Assembly: GCF_047511655.1 (NCBI RefSeq)
Contig: NC_133401.1
Location: 10,448,001-10,512,000 of the forward strand
Reading direction: 5' to 3'
Source: Castor canadensis
Lineage: Eukaryota > Chordata > Mammalia > Rodentia > Castoridae
DNA length: 64,000 nt
Under the pieces are notes generated by a model that saw nothing but the letters and a program-made list of their open reading frames with translations, did no database searches and was not told the origin of the DNA. The first letter of the stretch is position 1. Each line of letters starts with the position of its first letter. This document shows, piece after piece, positions 45,620-58,539 of this stretch. Made by a program: the position numbers and the translations under genes.

Positions 45620-46400
45620 AATCTTTCAGAGCCGAGTCCCATCACAACTACCCCCAGCTCATCAAAAACATATACATAGATTGCAGAACAGTGTTTCTCT
45701 GGATGGAGCAGTCCTCAAAGATTTGTTGGCTTTATTGAAGCCAGAAGAGAAGGAGAATACAAAACAAACAGATGCAGAGCCCCACAGCAGTAAGACCCCC
45801 AATCTTCTAGAAAGTTGCCTTGACATGTGAACACCCAACATGACTTCCATATAAGTCCTTCCTTTCCACTTATAGCTGTTCTTAATTGTGCCCTTATCCT
45901 GAGCATCATCTTAGCATGTGACTCAGTATGTTTTTACAGAATGAGACTAGAGCAGTAGTGATTTTATGTATTTTCCACACAGGAAGAAATTTCCCTTGCT
46001 GAAGACCAGTCAGCAATCTCTCTCTAGCTCCCTCATCTCCCTGGTTCACCTTAGACACAGTGATTTGTTACTGTGTTTAAAGAGCTTTTGATGTCATTTT
46101 TTTCTGATTCGTCTATTTCAACTTTTGCAGCTTTTACTGAATCTTTGATGTGTACTTTTAGAAAAAGTTCTGCATTCAGGAAACTCAATGTTTCTAGGGA
46201 TAGAGACATGATATTGATGGGGTTTTCCCAACTCTAGACCTTAAAAGTGATACATTTTCAGGTTATTGTGTTCAACTCAAACTTTAAAGTGTAACTTCAA
46301 GAATAATTTCACTCTATTGTCTATGTAAGGCTGTGCATAAGTTTGTGTGTGGTTGTGTGTTTGTGTGTGTCAGAGGGAAAGAGAGAGAAGAGATTCCTCT
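45620..46400. repeat. Diverged paralogous block A
   Basis: Similar in order and orientation, but not closely, to about 50,330-51,060. Shared landmarks are 'gcagagcccca', 'gcccttatc/gcccttgtc', a stretch ending in GGTTTTCCC, and a terminal GTGTGTG-rich run. It may be an old LTR or a duplicated receptor-cluster segment. Confidence 0.5.
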
Positions 46401-46589
46401 GATTGTGAATGGAATTGCATTGAATTCACAAATGAATCTGAGAAGACATGACATCTTAACATGAATATACCAAAACATGAACCAATTTTCTTTAAGCATT
46501 ATTTTGTATTTATCAATATGTAAGACTTGCTCACTTTTATTAGTTTATTACTAAGTATATTATTGTTTGTTCTATATACTATTAGTTTA

Positions 46590-47140
46590 CTAACATGTAT
46601 CAATTGCACATATTACTGGGGTTCAGTGTGATAGTTCTATGAATGCATATAAGATTGATCATAACCTTTTCCACACCCCTACCTCTTTGGAATGCCTAGT
46701 AATCACTATTCTTCTTTCAGGTCAACTGTTTTTTTGAAGTTTCCACATTGGCTGGCATAGTGGTTCAAGCTATAAGAGTGCCTGCCTAGCAAGTGTGAGG
46801 CCTTGAAATATATATAATCACCACATATGACTGAGAACATGTGGTGCTTCTCATTCTATGTCTGACTTATTTTGTTTAAGACAGTGACCTGCAGTCCATC
46901 CATTTTGCTGAAATTGGTAGGATGTCAGTTTTTCTGGATGAGAAATACTCCATTGTATATACATACGATATTTTCTTTGTGATGGGTACCTAGGTTGATT
47001 CCACATCTTAGCTCATCCGAATAGTATCACAATATATCATTCCACTTTAAATGCTATTTTATATTTCATATAGCAATGGTTTATTTTCCAGGTAAAAAAC
47101 TACAAATTTTTCTCTGTTATATCATGAAATTTTTAAAAAC
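46590..47140 (+). mobile_element. Old L1 3'-UTR-like remnant with an ID-like SINE
   Basis: Decayed sequence interrupted by a short ID-like SINE at about 46,748-46,812 ('agtggttcaagctataagag'). Confidence 0.5.
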
Positions 47141-47546
47141 TCAGTTATAAGCTTAAAGTTTTAGCTGCCATCAGATTTTCTACTAGTTTAACTTGTTTAT
47201 TGTAAATACAGAGTTTAACCTATTCCTTTCCAACCTGTTGAATTTTGCTTAGTTTTCATCCCTCACTGCCCTTGCTAAACCCACAGACAATGTGGAGTAA
47301 AAATGGCGGGAATGATCAGCTTTGTCTTGTCTAACATTGGGGGAAAACATTCACACTTCCCACTCAATGATGAAGTAAGCCACATTCTTTTGCTGATGAA
47401 CTTCATAAAGTTGAAGAAATTCTTTCTGCTATTTATTAGGAGTTTTTACATATCCATTAAGATAATCATGCTATTTTCTTATTTTGTTGCATTAGAAATG
47501 ACATTGATTGATATTCACATTTGCATATACGAAATTTAAGTTCCTA

Positions 47547-47687
47547 AGATAAACCTTCATGATAGCTTTGGCAGCACATATACTAAAATTGGAATAATAC
47601 AGAGAAGATTAGCATGGCTCCCACATAAGGATAACACACAAATTCGTGAAGCATTCCATATTTTTTTCAAAGAGAGATAAACCTTCA
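47547..47687 (+). repeat. Target-site duplications around the U6 retrocopy
   Basis: AGATAAACCTTCA at 47,547-47,559 and again at 47,675-47,687, bracketing the U6-like sequence. Confidence 0.9.
47561..47667 (+). pseudogene. RNU6 (pseudogene): U6 spliceosomal snRNA retropseudogene
   Basis: Full-length U6 likeness: it keeps the 'cagcacatatactaaaattg' and 'acagagaagattagcatgg' segments, the latter holding the invariant ACAGAGA box, and ends 'gaagcattccatattttttt'. Several substitutions are present in the 5' stem (GATAGCTTTGG in place of the normal start) and in the stem-loop. The 13-bp flanking direct repeats show it arrived by L1-mediated retrotransposition. No proximal PSE or TATA was identified upstream. 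Confidence 0.95.
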
Positions 47688-47914
47688 CTGAGTCATAATA
47701 GAGATCGTTTTTATGCATTTCATGGGATCAGTTTTGCTAAAATGCTCTTAAGAATGATCACAGTTATGTTTCTTAAGGATTTGGGTGTGCAGGTTTTCTC
47801 TGTAACATGTTTATCTGGACTGGTGTCAGAGTAATAATGCTGACTTCACATAAAGAGTTGGGAACTAAGTTTATACAACTGGTATGATAGATCTCTACGT
47901 TAAATGCTTAGGAG

Positions 47915-48655
47915 ATTTCATGAATAGATTAAGAAAATGTGGTATTTATATACAATGGAATTTTGTTCAGCCATAAAGATTAAAATTTGTCATTTGCAGG
48001 TAAAAGTATGGAATTAGAGAAAACCATCTTAAGTGCAATTAGCCAGGTTCAGAAAGCCAAAGACCATATATTTCTCTCATATGTGGAATATAGACCCAGG
48101 ACAAATACAAGCAATATTATGAAAAATAGGTCATGCTAAATGTAGGCAAACTGTGAGAGAGGGACAGCAAAAGAAGGAAGTTAACATGGTGAATATGGTT
48201 GATGCTATGCAAAAATGAATACAGAATTTTTAATCCTGTTGAAATCACCATAATAAGGGGACTAAGGTAGAAAACAGAAAAATAGTGATGAACCAATTCG
48301 GATATATATATATGGAAATGTCACAAGTAAAACTCTCTGTATAGCTATCTTAAACAAACAAAAATGTCACTTTGCTTTTTACAAAAACAGAAATTGAGAT
48401 GTCAGACCAAGTCCTGCCTTGGTGTTGGTAATACTGGGAAAGGGGAGGAGGATATGGGGATAGGGAAAGAAGGGTGAATATGGTGCCAATAATATGTATA
48501 CATGTATGTAAATGGAAAAATGAGATGTGTTGAAATTATTCCAGGAATGGGATGGGCATAAATGAGAATAGTGCAGAGGAAAAATTCAACTATGAAATAT
48601 TGTAAGAACTACAAATGTCACAATGTACCCCCAATACACCAATAATAAAAAAGAA
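47915..48655 (+). mobile_element. Old L1 3' fragment
   Basis: ORF2 end ('acaatggaattttgttcagc') through a 3' UTR to an A-rich end, the same family layout as 38,900-40,360. Confidence 0.85.
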
Positions 48656-48839
48656 AAGCTTGAAGAAAAAATATTAATGTTTTCACCAGAAACAATAATA
48701 AATATTTAAGGAAACATATGTTTAAACTGTTTTCAAAACTGCACAATGTATACATGTATCAAAACAACACATAGCTCCCCACAAATATGTGCAATTTTAT
48801 ATTTTAGGTATCCCTTTAAAAATAAACTTAATTAAAAAA

Positions 48840-49560
48840 TAATACCATTCTATGACCCAGCAATCCCATACCTGCGTATGTCTTGGAAGAACTGGAAATT
48901 AGTATGCCAAAGAGACATTTGCATTCTTTTGTTCATTGTAACACTATTTACAATAGCCAAAATATGGAAACAGCTCAAGTGTTCATCAGCAAAGGAATCA
49001 AGAAAAAACAAAAATATGACATATACCTACACAATGGAATAGTATTCAGTCTTAACAAACAAGAAAATGGAGTCATTTTTTAATCACATGGAAGAACCTG
49101 GAGAACATTAATCCCAGTAAAATAAACCAAGCACACAAAGAAATATCACATCTTCTCACTTACATGTGGAGTATGGAAAGTCAAACTCACAAAAACAGAG
49201 TTTAGTAGGTATCAGAGTCTGGGACGTGAAGTACTGAAGTAATGTTAGTAAAGAGAAACAAAATATCGGTAGAAATTTTGAATGAAATATCACTTAGACT
49301 TATTCAGGAGGGATAAGTACAAGAGATTCACTGTTCATTATTGTCAATATAGTTAATAACAATATATCACCTATTTGAAAAGTACTAGGAGAGTAGATTT
49401 TAAGTGTTCTCAACACAAAAACTGGTAATTATTTGAGATAATGCATATTTTAAACAGTGTGGTTTAGCCATTCTGCCATATTTACATATATCAAAACATC
49501 ATCTAGTAAACCATAAATAAATATATTTTTTTCATCTACTAATTAAAATTTAAAACATAA
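48840..49560 (+). mobile_element. Old L1 3' fragment, second subfamily
   Basis: It begins in ORF2 ('ctatgacccagcaatcccat') and continues into a 3' UTR ending near 49,555. It resembles 6,660-7,510 more than the younger copies. Confidence 0.8.
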
Positions 49561-49584
49561 GAGAGTTCTATAAGTAATGTTTTC

Positions 49585-49775
49585 CATGTTGGCATAGTGA
49601 TTTAAGCCTGGAATCCTAGCGACTCAGGAAGCAGAGATTGGGAAGATCGTGGTTCAAGAGCAGCCAGGCATAAATCAAGACCCTATCTCAAAATTAACGA
49701 ATGTAGAAGAGGCTCAAGCAGTAGAGCACCTGCCTAGCAAATGCAAAGCCCTAAATTCAACTTCTCAATACTGCC
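49585..49775 (+). mobile_element. Composite SINE
   Basis: B1-like 'ttggcatagtgatttaagcc' and ID-like 'gaggctcaagcagtagagca'. Confidence 0.75.
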
Positions 49776-50329
49776 AAATGTTTTGCACAGGGGGTGGTAG
49801 AAAAATAAAAAGGTAAGTAAACATTGCATAAATGCTAAGTATGTAACAGAGTTCTTTTTTGCTTGTGACTTATGTGCTGAAGAGAGTTTGGTGCCAGATT
49901 TCTCCATAGGAGAACACAGAACATCAGGCCGAAGTTTAAGTGGTTTAATTGTTCTGAGTGTTGGAGTAGGGAATAACCAACAAATCTCTGCAATACAGCC
50001 TACTACTTAGCAAGCATGAGGCCCTGTTCTAAAATGCACGTACTGCAGACCTGGGATTTATATTAATCATGACATAAATTGCCTTCTGCAATTTGCACTG
50101 GAACTGAGGAAGAATTTCAGTTCTTCATCTTCTTTCCAAAGCATCTTATATAATTTTCCTACAAGCTATCTTGTTTATTCCAACACTGGTTCTTTCTCAC
50201 TCTGCCAACTCTCTTAGAGCAGGCTCAGCCTCTTGTGCTCACAGGATGACGAGGCTCACTGTCTCAGGGTACAGTGGTCCCCAAAGCCTCATCAGACCAT
50301 GATATCATAGAGGCAAGAGATTAAGTCTA

Positions 50330-51060
50330 AAACATGTTTTTCAAAAATGTTTTTCACCAAGATGGAGGTGACAGGTGCAGAGCCCCAGGGCAGAGAATCC
50401 CCAATGCTCTAGTCTGGGAATGAAATTGAGTAGAGAAAACAGAGGGATGTCAAAACTGATCACGGTGATATCAAGGGTGATCTCAACATCATGACTCCCT
50501 TATAAATGCCCCCCTTTTGCTTCTAGCTATGCCCTTGTCTGGCATACTCTTTCCACAAATTTAGGGCTTACAGTAATAGTGGAAATAAACTGGGCTCTAC
50601 ACAGATATCTATTCACCATGTAGAAGGCTGAAGTTGGAGACCCATTCCAGCCCCATTTTCTCCTCAGCTCAGCCTAGATATAGGGCTTTGTCTCTATTCT
50701 GGGCAGACCATGGCAAGTCTTTGTCTCTGTTTTTTTTCTTTCTATTCCTGAAGTCTTTGCATATATCACAGCATGTGGAGTTTCTGAATGATTTCAAATA
50801 CTTGAAGCCAAGTGTCTTCAAAGATGGAGAACTAATACTGGGTGGGTTTTCCCCGTTTATCTCTTGAAACAGGAAGAATCCATAACCAGGCTATCTTTCT
50901 TACTCCCTCCACAACATAAAAACATACCTCATAGGTAAGTTCCACGTTGCATGCACATGTCAATTACGGTTATGACTGTGTGTGTGCTTGTATGTGTTTA
51001 ATTACCCTTGAGAATTATAAAAAATGTAAGTGTAAAAATGCAAACCAGTAAATTACAATG
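50330..51060. repeat. Diverged paralogous block B
   Basis: Partner of 45,620-46,400. It contains CTTATAAATG (TATA-like, about 50,500) and GGAAATAAACTGG (poly(A)-signal-like, about 50,580), an order that would suit an LTR on the plus strand. Confidence 0.5.
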
Positions 51061-53280
51061 TATTCTGTCTTCTTTATGCATACACAGCCTTCCAGTGTTT
51101 TTTACTTTTGCTTCTATACTCTTATGGAGACAGAGGAGAGAAATAAATATCATTTTTTGTCCACACTATTAGCTTGATCCTCATAATTATGTACTGGAGG
51201 TCTTGGAATAAGAGAGACTGTTAGTCTCTGTCAGCCTCTCCTATTGCCAAAATCCACAGAGTGGGCAGCACATGTGTCTGAGATATTAAGCCCTGACCTG
51301 AAGGCAATGTTACAGTTAAGGAGCTCATGCCGTCTGTTCACAGCTCTCAAGAGTATTTCTGGTATGTGCTTCACAGAAAGCCTAAATAAACCATGTCATA
51401 TAAACGATGAGTAATTCAATCCGATTGCACATGTTCCCCTCATCATAAAACTCAACAGAAGAAAAGATTATTTAAGAGGGGTTAATGCTCTTCTTTTGGA
51501 TCTTGATACTTTCTAAAGAAAAATATAGGGACTGTGTTAATTCTTGGCTTCATTCAAATAGGCCATGTATCTGTGATAACTGAGTTACTACACTAATGCT
51601 TAAGGGTGGATTTTAGCAGACAGGTTGTGCTCTTTTCTTGCTGTGCTGGTTGCAGTGGGTAAAATACCTTCTAAACCATCCAATTATCAACACACCCATG
51701 TCCTCAGATAATGTTTAGGCAATATGCAATTTTTTCATAAGTATCTGTAGCCTTACTAGATCCTTTTACCATTATTTAACATATTTTAACAGGCAGCCTA
51801 GTGCAAGAGGAAGCTGCTATTGTGAGTATTGAGCTTTGTGTTAGAACTTCAGCCTACTCTCTCATCTGTGTGAAGACCTCTGCCTCCTCAACATCTTTGC
51901 CTTCTAGCTATCATTAACCAAAATGTAAGGTGGAATATTTTGTGGCAATGATTCCATGCATGTGAATCAGTGATTAGGAGGCAGAATTTACTGTTTACAT
52001 TCTCTCCAAAGTAAAAAGGCAGGAAGAGACTATCAGAGGATGAAGGAATCTCTAGTTGCAGGTCTCTAGAAAAACTCTCTTATTTATGAGGTGAATTTGG
52101 GTGAGAGCTTTCAGCCCATGTCACAAAGCTGGAGGCCCAACTTTGCACTCTCTGTTCTAGGGTCCTATCAGTGAACTTTCAGGCCACTTGTGTTTGGGGC
52201 TTAAGAGGGCCAAGCATCATGGGGTTTTCAAGTCCTGGAATTTTCTATTCCTAGATTTGTGTATGTCCCAATATGGGCACAGATTATCAACTTCACTCTA
52301 TAATTAGGCTTCTCATACCTAAAAATTTAACATGAACATGTTTTCCTTTAACTCAAATGGATTTATCTTATTATTCCCATGATTACCAAGTGTTATTTTA
52401 TATTGATATGCCTACATTTGTTTACCCACTATTGGATATTTGTGAGAAAATTTGTGTGACTGTGAGTGATAAAATTAGGGCCAATCTTTTAAAACAAACT
52501 TCATGTTTCTCTGATTAAGATAATTGAGGCAAAATTCATAGATAAAGAGATACACTTATTCATAAAATTTAGTATTTTTTGACAAAGACATGCTGGGAGG
52601 CCAGTGTATTTCAAGCTTCCCTTTATCCCATATCCACCTGCAGTTTCTCCTCATACCTCTCTCGCTCCCCAAACAACCAGTGAACAATATTCTAATTTGT
52701 TTCTCTATGGATTTGCTGATTCTGGATATTTTATATAAATGGATTCATACTATTTTAAATATATTTGTGACTGGTACCTTTTGAATTATGCAATTTTTTC
52801 AACTTTTATCCATAATGTAACATGCTTCTGTCTTTGGTATACTTTTCTCATAATATCTTAACATTCTGATCTCTTTGGGGTACTGAATTACCTCTGGTTG
52901 CAAAGAATAAGATGTAAAGTATTCTGTTCCATCTTTTGGAGACAATTTGGAGGTCTGTTTTCTCTACCTTAAAGGTTTGACAAAAATGTTTTGATGGAGC
53001 AGTCATAGAATTTTTTTGAGGATTGCTATTCTGGAATTAATCTTTCTTTAACACAAAATTTTCCTCCTTTTTTGGCACTGTTCTAGAGTCCATTAGATAA
53101 TATGCTATGTAGAATGAGTGCAGCTGGATTCATAAGTGGAATGAGAAAAAATCTTTTATTCTAAAATTTTGTCAAGGTTATTTGAGACTCATAAATTTAG
53201 AAAATTGGTGTATTCTCAGCTTTAAACTTTCTTATTTACACTTTATATATTGAAAAGTAGCAAAGAACACTGATAAAGCA
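51060..53280. other. AT-rich intergenic DNA
   Basis: No exon, SINE or L1 recognised with confidence across this stretch. Confidence 0.4.
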
Positions 53281-53299
53281 ATCCAAATCTGGGAACTTT

Positions 53300-53790
53300 A
53301 AAAAAAAATTTTTTTAAATAATTAAAAAAAATATTTTATTAGTTTATAATAGTTACATAGGAGATTTCATTTTGACCTTTCCATATCATGTATCCTGGTT
53401 TGTTTCATCCTCTCCATAGTTCTCCCTTCTATCCCCTCCGCCTTTCTTAAAATGACTTTAACAGATTTCTGTGTTCCGTATTCACACATGTACAAAAAAT
53501 ACATCAACACTTCTTTGCCTCTTCCTTTACCTTCCCCATCACTTTGATACCGCCCCCTTAACATGAATTGTTCTACATTCTTAACATTCATTGTTTGAGT
53601 ATCTATTCATTATTCAGTAGAGTTTTGCCTTTGGTATTTTACCTGCAAATATATTACATTTTATTCAGTGTAAACTTCCCTATCACTCTTCTTTCCCCTT
53701 CTCCACCTACAGCACACTGTCCAGCAGCTTTCAGTGTATTCCATTATGTCTTGTCACATCTGGGGCTTTGACTGGCATGTGGACAAGTAT
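53300..53790 (-). mobile_element. L1 3' UTR remnant, minus strand
   Basis: Poly(T)-rich start and 'gagatttcattttgaccttt', the complement of the L1 3' UTR motif seen at 48,310 and 39,615. Confidence 0.65.
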
Positions 53791-54079
53791 ACAAATTAAG
53801 TGTGTAGAAACTGAAAATTCACAAACTATTTAAAACTTGTAATAGATGACTCTCCAGAAATGACACAGATCATAGGCGGTAGTGGTGAACAACAGAAGGG
53901 ATTATGGATTAATCTGCATCGTTCTAGCTGTGCTGGCTCTCATACCACCCTGACTTTGATTAGATACTGAGCCAGGATAATACTGGCAGAAAATCCAGTG
54001 ATGATAACTTACTTATCAGTAGTTTCTTCTACTGAGTTTGCAGTTTTGAGCTAAGCCCCTCTCATCTGACAGATTTCAT

Positions 54080-54624
54080 TGAATTTTGCTCTTTGATGCT
54101 TTCATAATTTCCAGCGGTTTCCCTGTGACCCTAAGGCTGATGGTCCCTGCTAGTCAGGTGGCTCTCTCATTGGAAAAGGTAGTTGCAGGACCAAGGAAAT
54201 ATGAAAGAGTACAGGGACTCAGGTCCAGATGGCAGGGGATATGCTCCCCAACTCAACTGAGCACACCATCACTATAGCTGCCATTTCATAATATGTCATT
54301 GACTGTGTCAAACAGATCTTCATGGTCATGTGGAGACTCTCTTCCAGACCCCCATGAAAGGTGTGACCATCACATGCAGCGCACGGGTCAAGTTCCTCAG
54401 TCATATTTTCAGGTGGCCAGGACAAACACAGCACAAACGGTGACAGTACCAGCTTTCCCCTCAGTACCCTTTCCATGTGACTCAAACCTGATCTGGAAGG
54501 ACCTTCTCTAGAGGCTTCTTTCATTCAAGGACAGTATGTGATTCCACAATCGGATCTGACCAAGCTGCATCAGTCAGTAATGAAAAAGTCTCATTTTCCC
54601 TTGACATTCAACAAAAAATTTGTG
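54080..54624 (+). pseudogene. Poly(rC)-binding protein (PCBP1/2-type) retropseudogene, partial
   Basis: Conceptual reading gives PVTLRLMVPASQ, then (after a 1-base loss at about 54,157) GSLIGKGS...TGTQVQMAGDMLPNSTEH, DCVKQI, FSGGQDKHSTN, PDLEGPSLEASFIQGQ and PQSDLTKLHQ. This is the KH2 domain and following linker of PCBP1/PCBP2, RNA-binding hnRNP E proteins that bind C-rich RNA and DNA. The KH GxxG loop is visible as GKGS. There are no introns over a region that is split in PCBP2, which fits a processed copy of the intronless PCBP1 or of a PCBP mRNA. Stops include TGA at about 54,201 and TAA at about 54,288. KH1 and KH3 are missing, so the copy is truncated at both ends. Confidence 0.88.
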
Positions 54625-54899
54625 GGTTAGATGCATCTGCTCAGACTACTACTCATGAACACACAACTCTTAATTTATAATAATCCAAATATATAAAATA
54701 AGATATGATCTGCACTGGACACATCTTGATGTCTGAATTAGTGTCAGGAATCTATTTAGCATCCATTTTTCCCCATGAATTTTAAACATCTTTGTTTTAG
54801 GTATTTATGGGAAAGTAACCAAATTAGACCATTTGTTTAGGTAAAAGAAAATTCAAATTCCATGAGTAAGAATAATGCATGAAAAATTACTGAAAAAAA

Positions 54900-55122
54900 T
54901 ATTTTTTGGTGGCCCAGAGGTTTTCAACTCAATTCTCACATTTTTGGAGTAGGTGCTCTTACTGCTTGAGTCACTCTACCAGCCCTTTTTTGGGTAAGGG
55001 GTTTTGTCAAAATCAGGCCTTGTGAACTATTTGCCAGGGGCTGGCTTCAAAATATGATCTTCCTATCTCTGCCTCCTGAGTAGCTAGGATTATAGGAGTG
55101 AGACACCTGTGCCCAACAAATT
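54900..55122 (-). mobile_element. Composite SINE
   Basis: Minus-strand ID-like plus B1-like ('gagtagctaggattatagga'). Confidence 0.75.
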
Positions 55123-55129
55123 ACTGAAA

Positions 55130-56270
55130 AATATATTTTAATTAAAAACAAACACTGCCACTTGGGAACTGATTTAACATATCATAAATATTTGGTTAAA
55201 GCATTAGAACAAACTAGCACAACACACAGAGACATAGGAAAAAATGCAAACCAACTAAGGCATAAAAATTTACTCCAACATAAGTCATTATAAAATGAGA
55301 ATTTCAGAATGCTTAAGTTAATGTTAAAATTAAAGAAAAAAATTTAAATTTAGGAATAAACCTAAAGAAAGGAATTGAAAGGAATTCATAAAGAGAAACA
55401 AAATATTAATTCTATCAGAAACATAAATATTGGAAAGTGAGTATTAAAATCCAAGAACTTATATTTTGGGCAAACATATGTAGAAAAATAAAGAGGGTGT
55501 TTAAATATAAACTAGAAACAGATAAAGGAGAATGTACTACAAAGATAGTCAAACAAAGAAAATAAGAGTGAATAGCTTAAAATTTAAGCAAGTAAATTAG
55601 AAGTCCTGAATCAAAGTTTATCCTTAAAGGAAAATAGTGAGTAAGAAGAAGTTGTTTTCACAAAAGTTGGTATATTAGAGTAGAAAATTTTAGAAAGTGC
55701 TCAATCAAAATACAGCAAATATATACAATTCAAGAAGATAGTGTTACCAAATGTTTGAATAATTGACAAGTCAGGTTCTATCCAAATTTTCCCAGAACAT
55801 AAAGAAGACTAAAATGTTTGCATGTTGGTTTCTGCCTCTGAGTAGAAACAAGACGATATATTTGGATATCCCATCACCTTTGCAATGCTTTTTTGGAGAT
55901 GAGTATGTGCACTCACTACTCACATTCCTAGAAGATAATGTGTTGCTCTTTTGTCCATACACTGATGTACCTCTCATTTACAGGACTTTAAACAAAATAT
56001 ATCTGTTCAGTTACCAGATATATCATCCAAATAAATGCCACCACACCCCACTCACAATGCCCTGAAAACCTCTCATTGGTTTGGACACAGATTTCTTTAC
56101 AAAAGTCAGAGATTTTACAAGACCTTATTTACCAGGGCCCTCGGGACTTGTTCAACAGCTCCATATGATGGGGAGGAGAATCTCTAAAAGGAAGCCTCAT
56201 CCTGCCTTAGCTGAGGAATGTCTCTTGAATTACATGATTTGACCATTCTTACTAACACTCCTCTCTGATT
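55130..56270. other. 5' flank of the V2R pseudogene
   Basis: AT-rich DNA where V2R exon 1 (signal peptide and start of the ligand-binding domain) would be expected in this or the preceding few kb. I could not recognise it. Confidence 0.4.
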
Positions 56271-56272
56271 AG

Positions 56273-56564
56273 GTGGTTTTGGAAGACCTACCAATATGTT
56301 CTGGCTTTTCATTTTGCCATTGAGGAGATCAATAAAGACTCTCATCTGCTCCCCAACCTGTCCTTGGGTTTTCATATCTACAATGCCCTTCAGAGTGACC
56401 AAAGAACATTAACTAATGCTCTGATATGGCTGTCTGGAGGAAATGGGATTCTCCCTAACTACAGATGCAAGACTCAAGACAAATCTGTTGCTATCATTGC
56501 AGGAACTGCATCAGCATTTTCAGCTGAAATTGGATCACTGTTAGAGCTCTACAGAACCCCACAG
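56273..56564 (+). pseudogene. V2R exon 2
   Basis: Open across its length. It encodes YQYVLAFHFAIEEINKD, LLPNLSLGFHIYNA and KSVAIIAGTASAFSAEIGSL, the first lobe of the flytrap domain. The donor GTAAGT is perfect. Confidence 0.92.
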
Positions 56565-57723
56565 GTAAGTAGGTCATGAATTCTGTACAGAAGTGTTTGG
56601 ATCTCCCCAACAGTATTCATTCACTTCTGATCAAAGGGAAATGTGGAAGCTGAGACTACATATAGCATGACAGCTTAAATAAGACCCCAGTGAATTCCCT
56701 GAGTTTTGAGATTAGCAACAATGGAAAGAGACGGATAAAAGAGAAAGTAGTGGATTCTGAGAACCTCAACCAAGATTATTTTCTATGGACAATGCATCCA
56801 TCCCCCAGCCACTGAGAACATTGACTGTTGACAGCTTACATTTGTGTGACTCATAGGAGAGGCCCAAAACAAGTGAATTGCTCATCTTATTATGTAACTC
56901 TCTCCAGTGCATCTATAGGTGCATATTTGTCAAGTGTGGGGATAGTAAAAACTGGGCATCTGGTTTCAATTTTGGGAAATACTGAGGACCATTACAGTTA
57001 TAGATATCCCAAAGATTGGCTGAGATTCAGTTATAACTGTTTTCTTCTTTACCCGCTTCCTCTGTGCAAACCTGTTTTTCTCACATCCACCTAAGCAGCT
57101 CTTGACAGCATTCTCAGAGAACATTCCACTTATTATTCTCCATGTCTCTGGCTTTTTTCAGAGGCACCAGGTAACAGCAGCAGCAATCAGAGGCAATAAT
57201 TCCAATAGTCATTACCTTAAGGGAATACTCTTCTAGAATAATTGATTTTTAGAAAACTGAAGACTGCAAGTGATTGTGTTCTTCAAGAAAATGAAGGTTG
57301 TTGTGATAATAAATTAAATCCAAGTACCAAAAGAAAAATATAATAAAATGTTACCAGTGTTTGCATGAAACATGGATTGCAGAAGTATGAGTCTACACCA
57401 TAAGTTGCAGAGTCAAGTATGAGGCTCCACCCAAAGTTCATGCTTTCTTCATTCCCACTGAAAAATCCACAAAGCTCTTACACATTTTCTTTCATGACTT
57501 GTTGAGGGAGTCACAGTTTCTTTCCTAAAGGCAATGGTATTGTGAAACATGGTCCTCTTTGTGTCCAAAATGAGGGAAATTGGTAATCTCTACAGCAGTC
57601 TTTTCCTCTACTGAAAAGTATTTTATTCAGTCACCTTCTCATCTACAGAATCTTTTCTTCCCCCTGAACAGAAAATACCTAATCCCTCTAAATTCATAGT
57701 CATATTTTTCTTTGCTTACACAG

Positions 57724-58539
57724 GTCACCTATGGACCTTTTGATCCTATGCTAAGTGGTAAAGACCAGTTTCCATCACTCTATCAGATGGCCACCAAGGA
57801 CATCTTTCTTTCCCATGCAGTGATCTCATTATTGCTTCATTTTGGTTGGATTTGGGTGGCACTCTTTATATCTGATGATATGAAAGGAGAGCAGTTCCTT
57901 CAAGTTCTGAAAGCAGAGATGTTAAAGAAAGGTATTTGTGTGGCCCTTATAGAAAAACTGCCTCCCACTAAGACAATTTATGGAACAAATGAAATCACTT
58001 TCATGACTAGAATCAGAGTTTCATCTGCAAACGTACACATACTATATGGTGAAGTAGGAAGCCTCATCACCACGGACCTTGCAGCAGAATTTTTTTTAAT
58101 CACAGGGAAGGTATGGATCATGGCAGCAAAGTGGGATATCGTTGCGTATGAGATGGATCACCTTCTGCACTCTTTCCATGGAAGTTTCTCATTTTCGCCT
58201 CAGAAAGAGGAAATCCCTGACTTTAAACATCTTCTCAAGACAGCTAACCCATCCCAATACCCAGAGGACGTTTACTTCAGTATTTTGTGGTTTTATAGTT
58301 TTGATTGTATACCTGCTGGTTTACTCTCTGGAAAACTTAGAATCTGCCAACCAAATTTTTCTTTAGAGTATATGCCAAGGAATATTTACATCATGACAAT
58401 ATCAGACTTTAGCCATTTCATCTATAATGCTGTGCATTCATTGGCCCATGTCCTCCATAGAATGCTTTTACAAAAAATAGAAATTGGCTCTGAGGGAGAT
58501 ATAGGATTAGCTTCTAAGAAACTTCCAATAGACTTTTTG
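57724..58539 (+). pseudogene. V2R exon 3 (main ligand-binding exon)
   Basis: 816 bases, 272 open codons. Landmarks are VTYGPFDPMLS, QFPSLYQMATKD, FGWIWVALFISDD, SSANVHILYGE, HSFHGSFSFS, YPEDVYFSILW and IYNAVHSLAHVLHRMLLQ. Donor GTAGGT at 58,540. The segment after YPEDVY has an unusual CIPAGLL...RICQPNFSLEYMPRN instead of the cysteine/asparagine-rich run common in the family. Confidence 0.92.

Noticed and set aside
47561-47667. Functional U6 snRNA gene
   Set aside because: Substitutions in the 5' stem, target-site duplications and no visible upstream PSE/TATA indicate a retrocopy.
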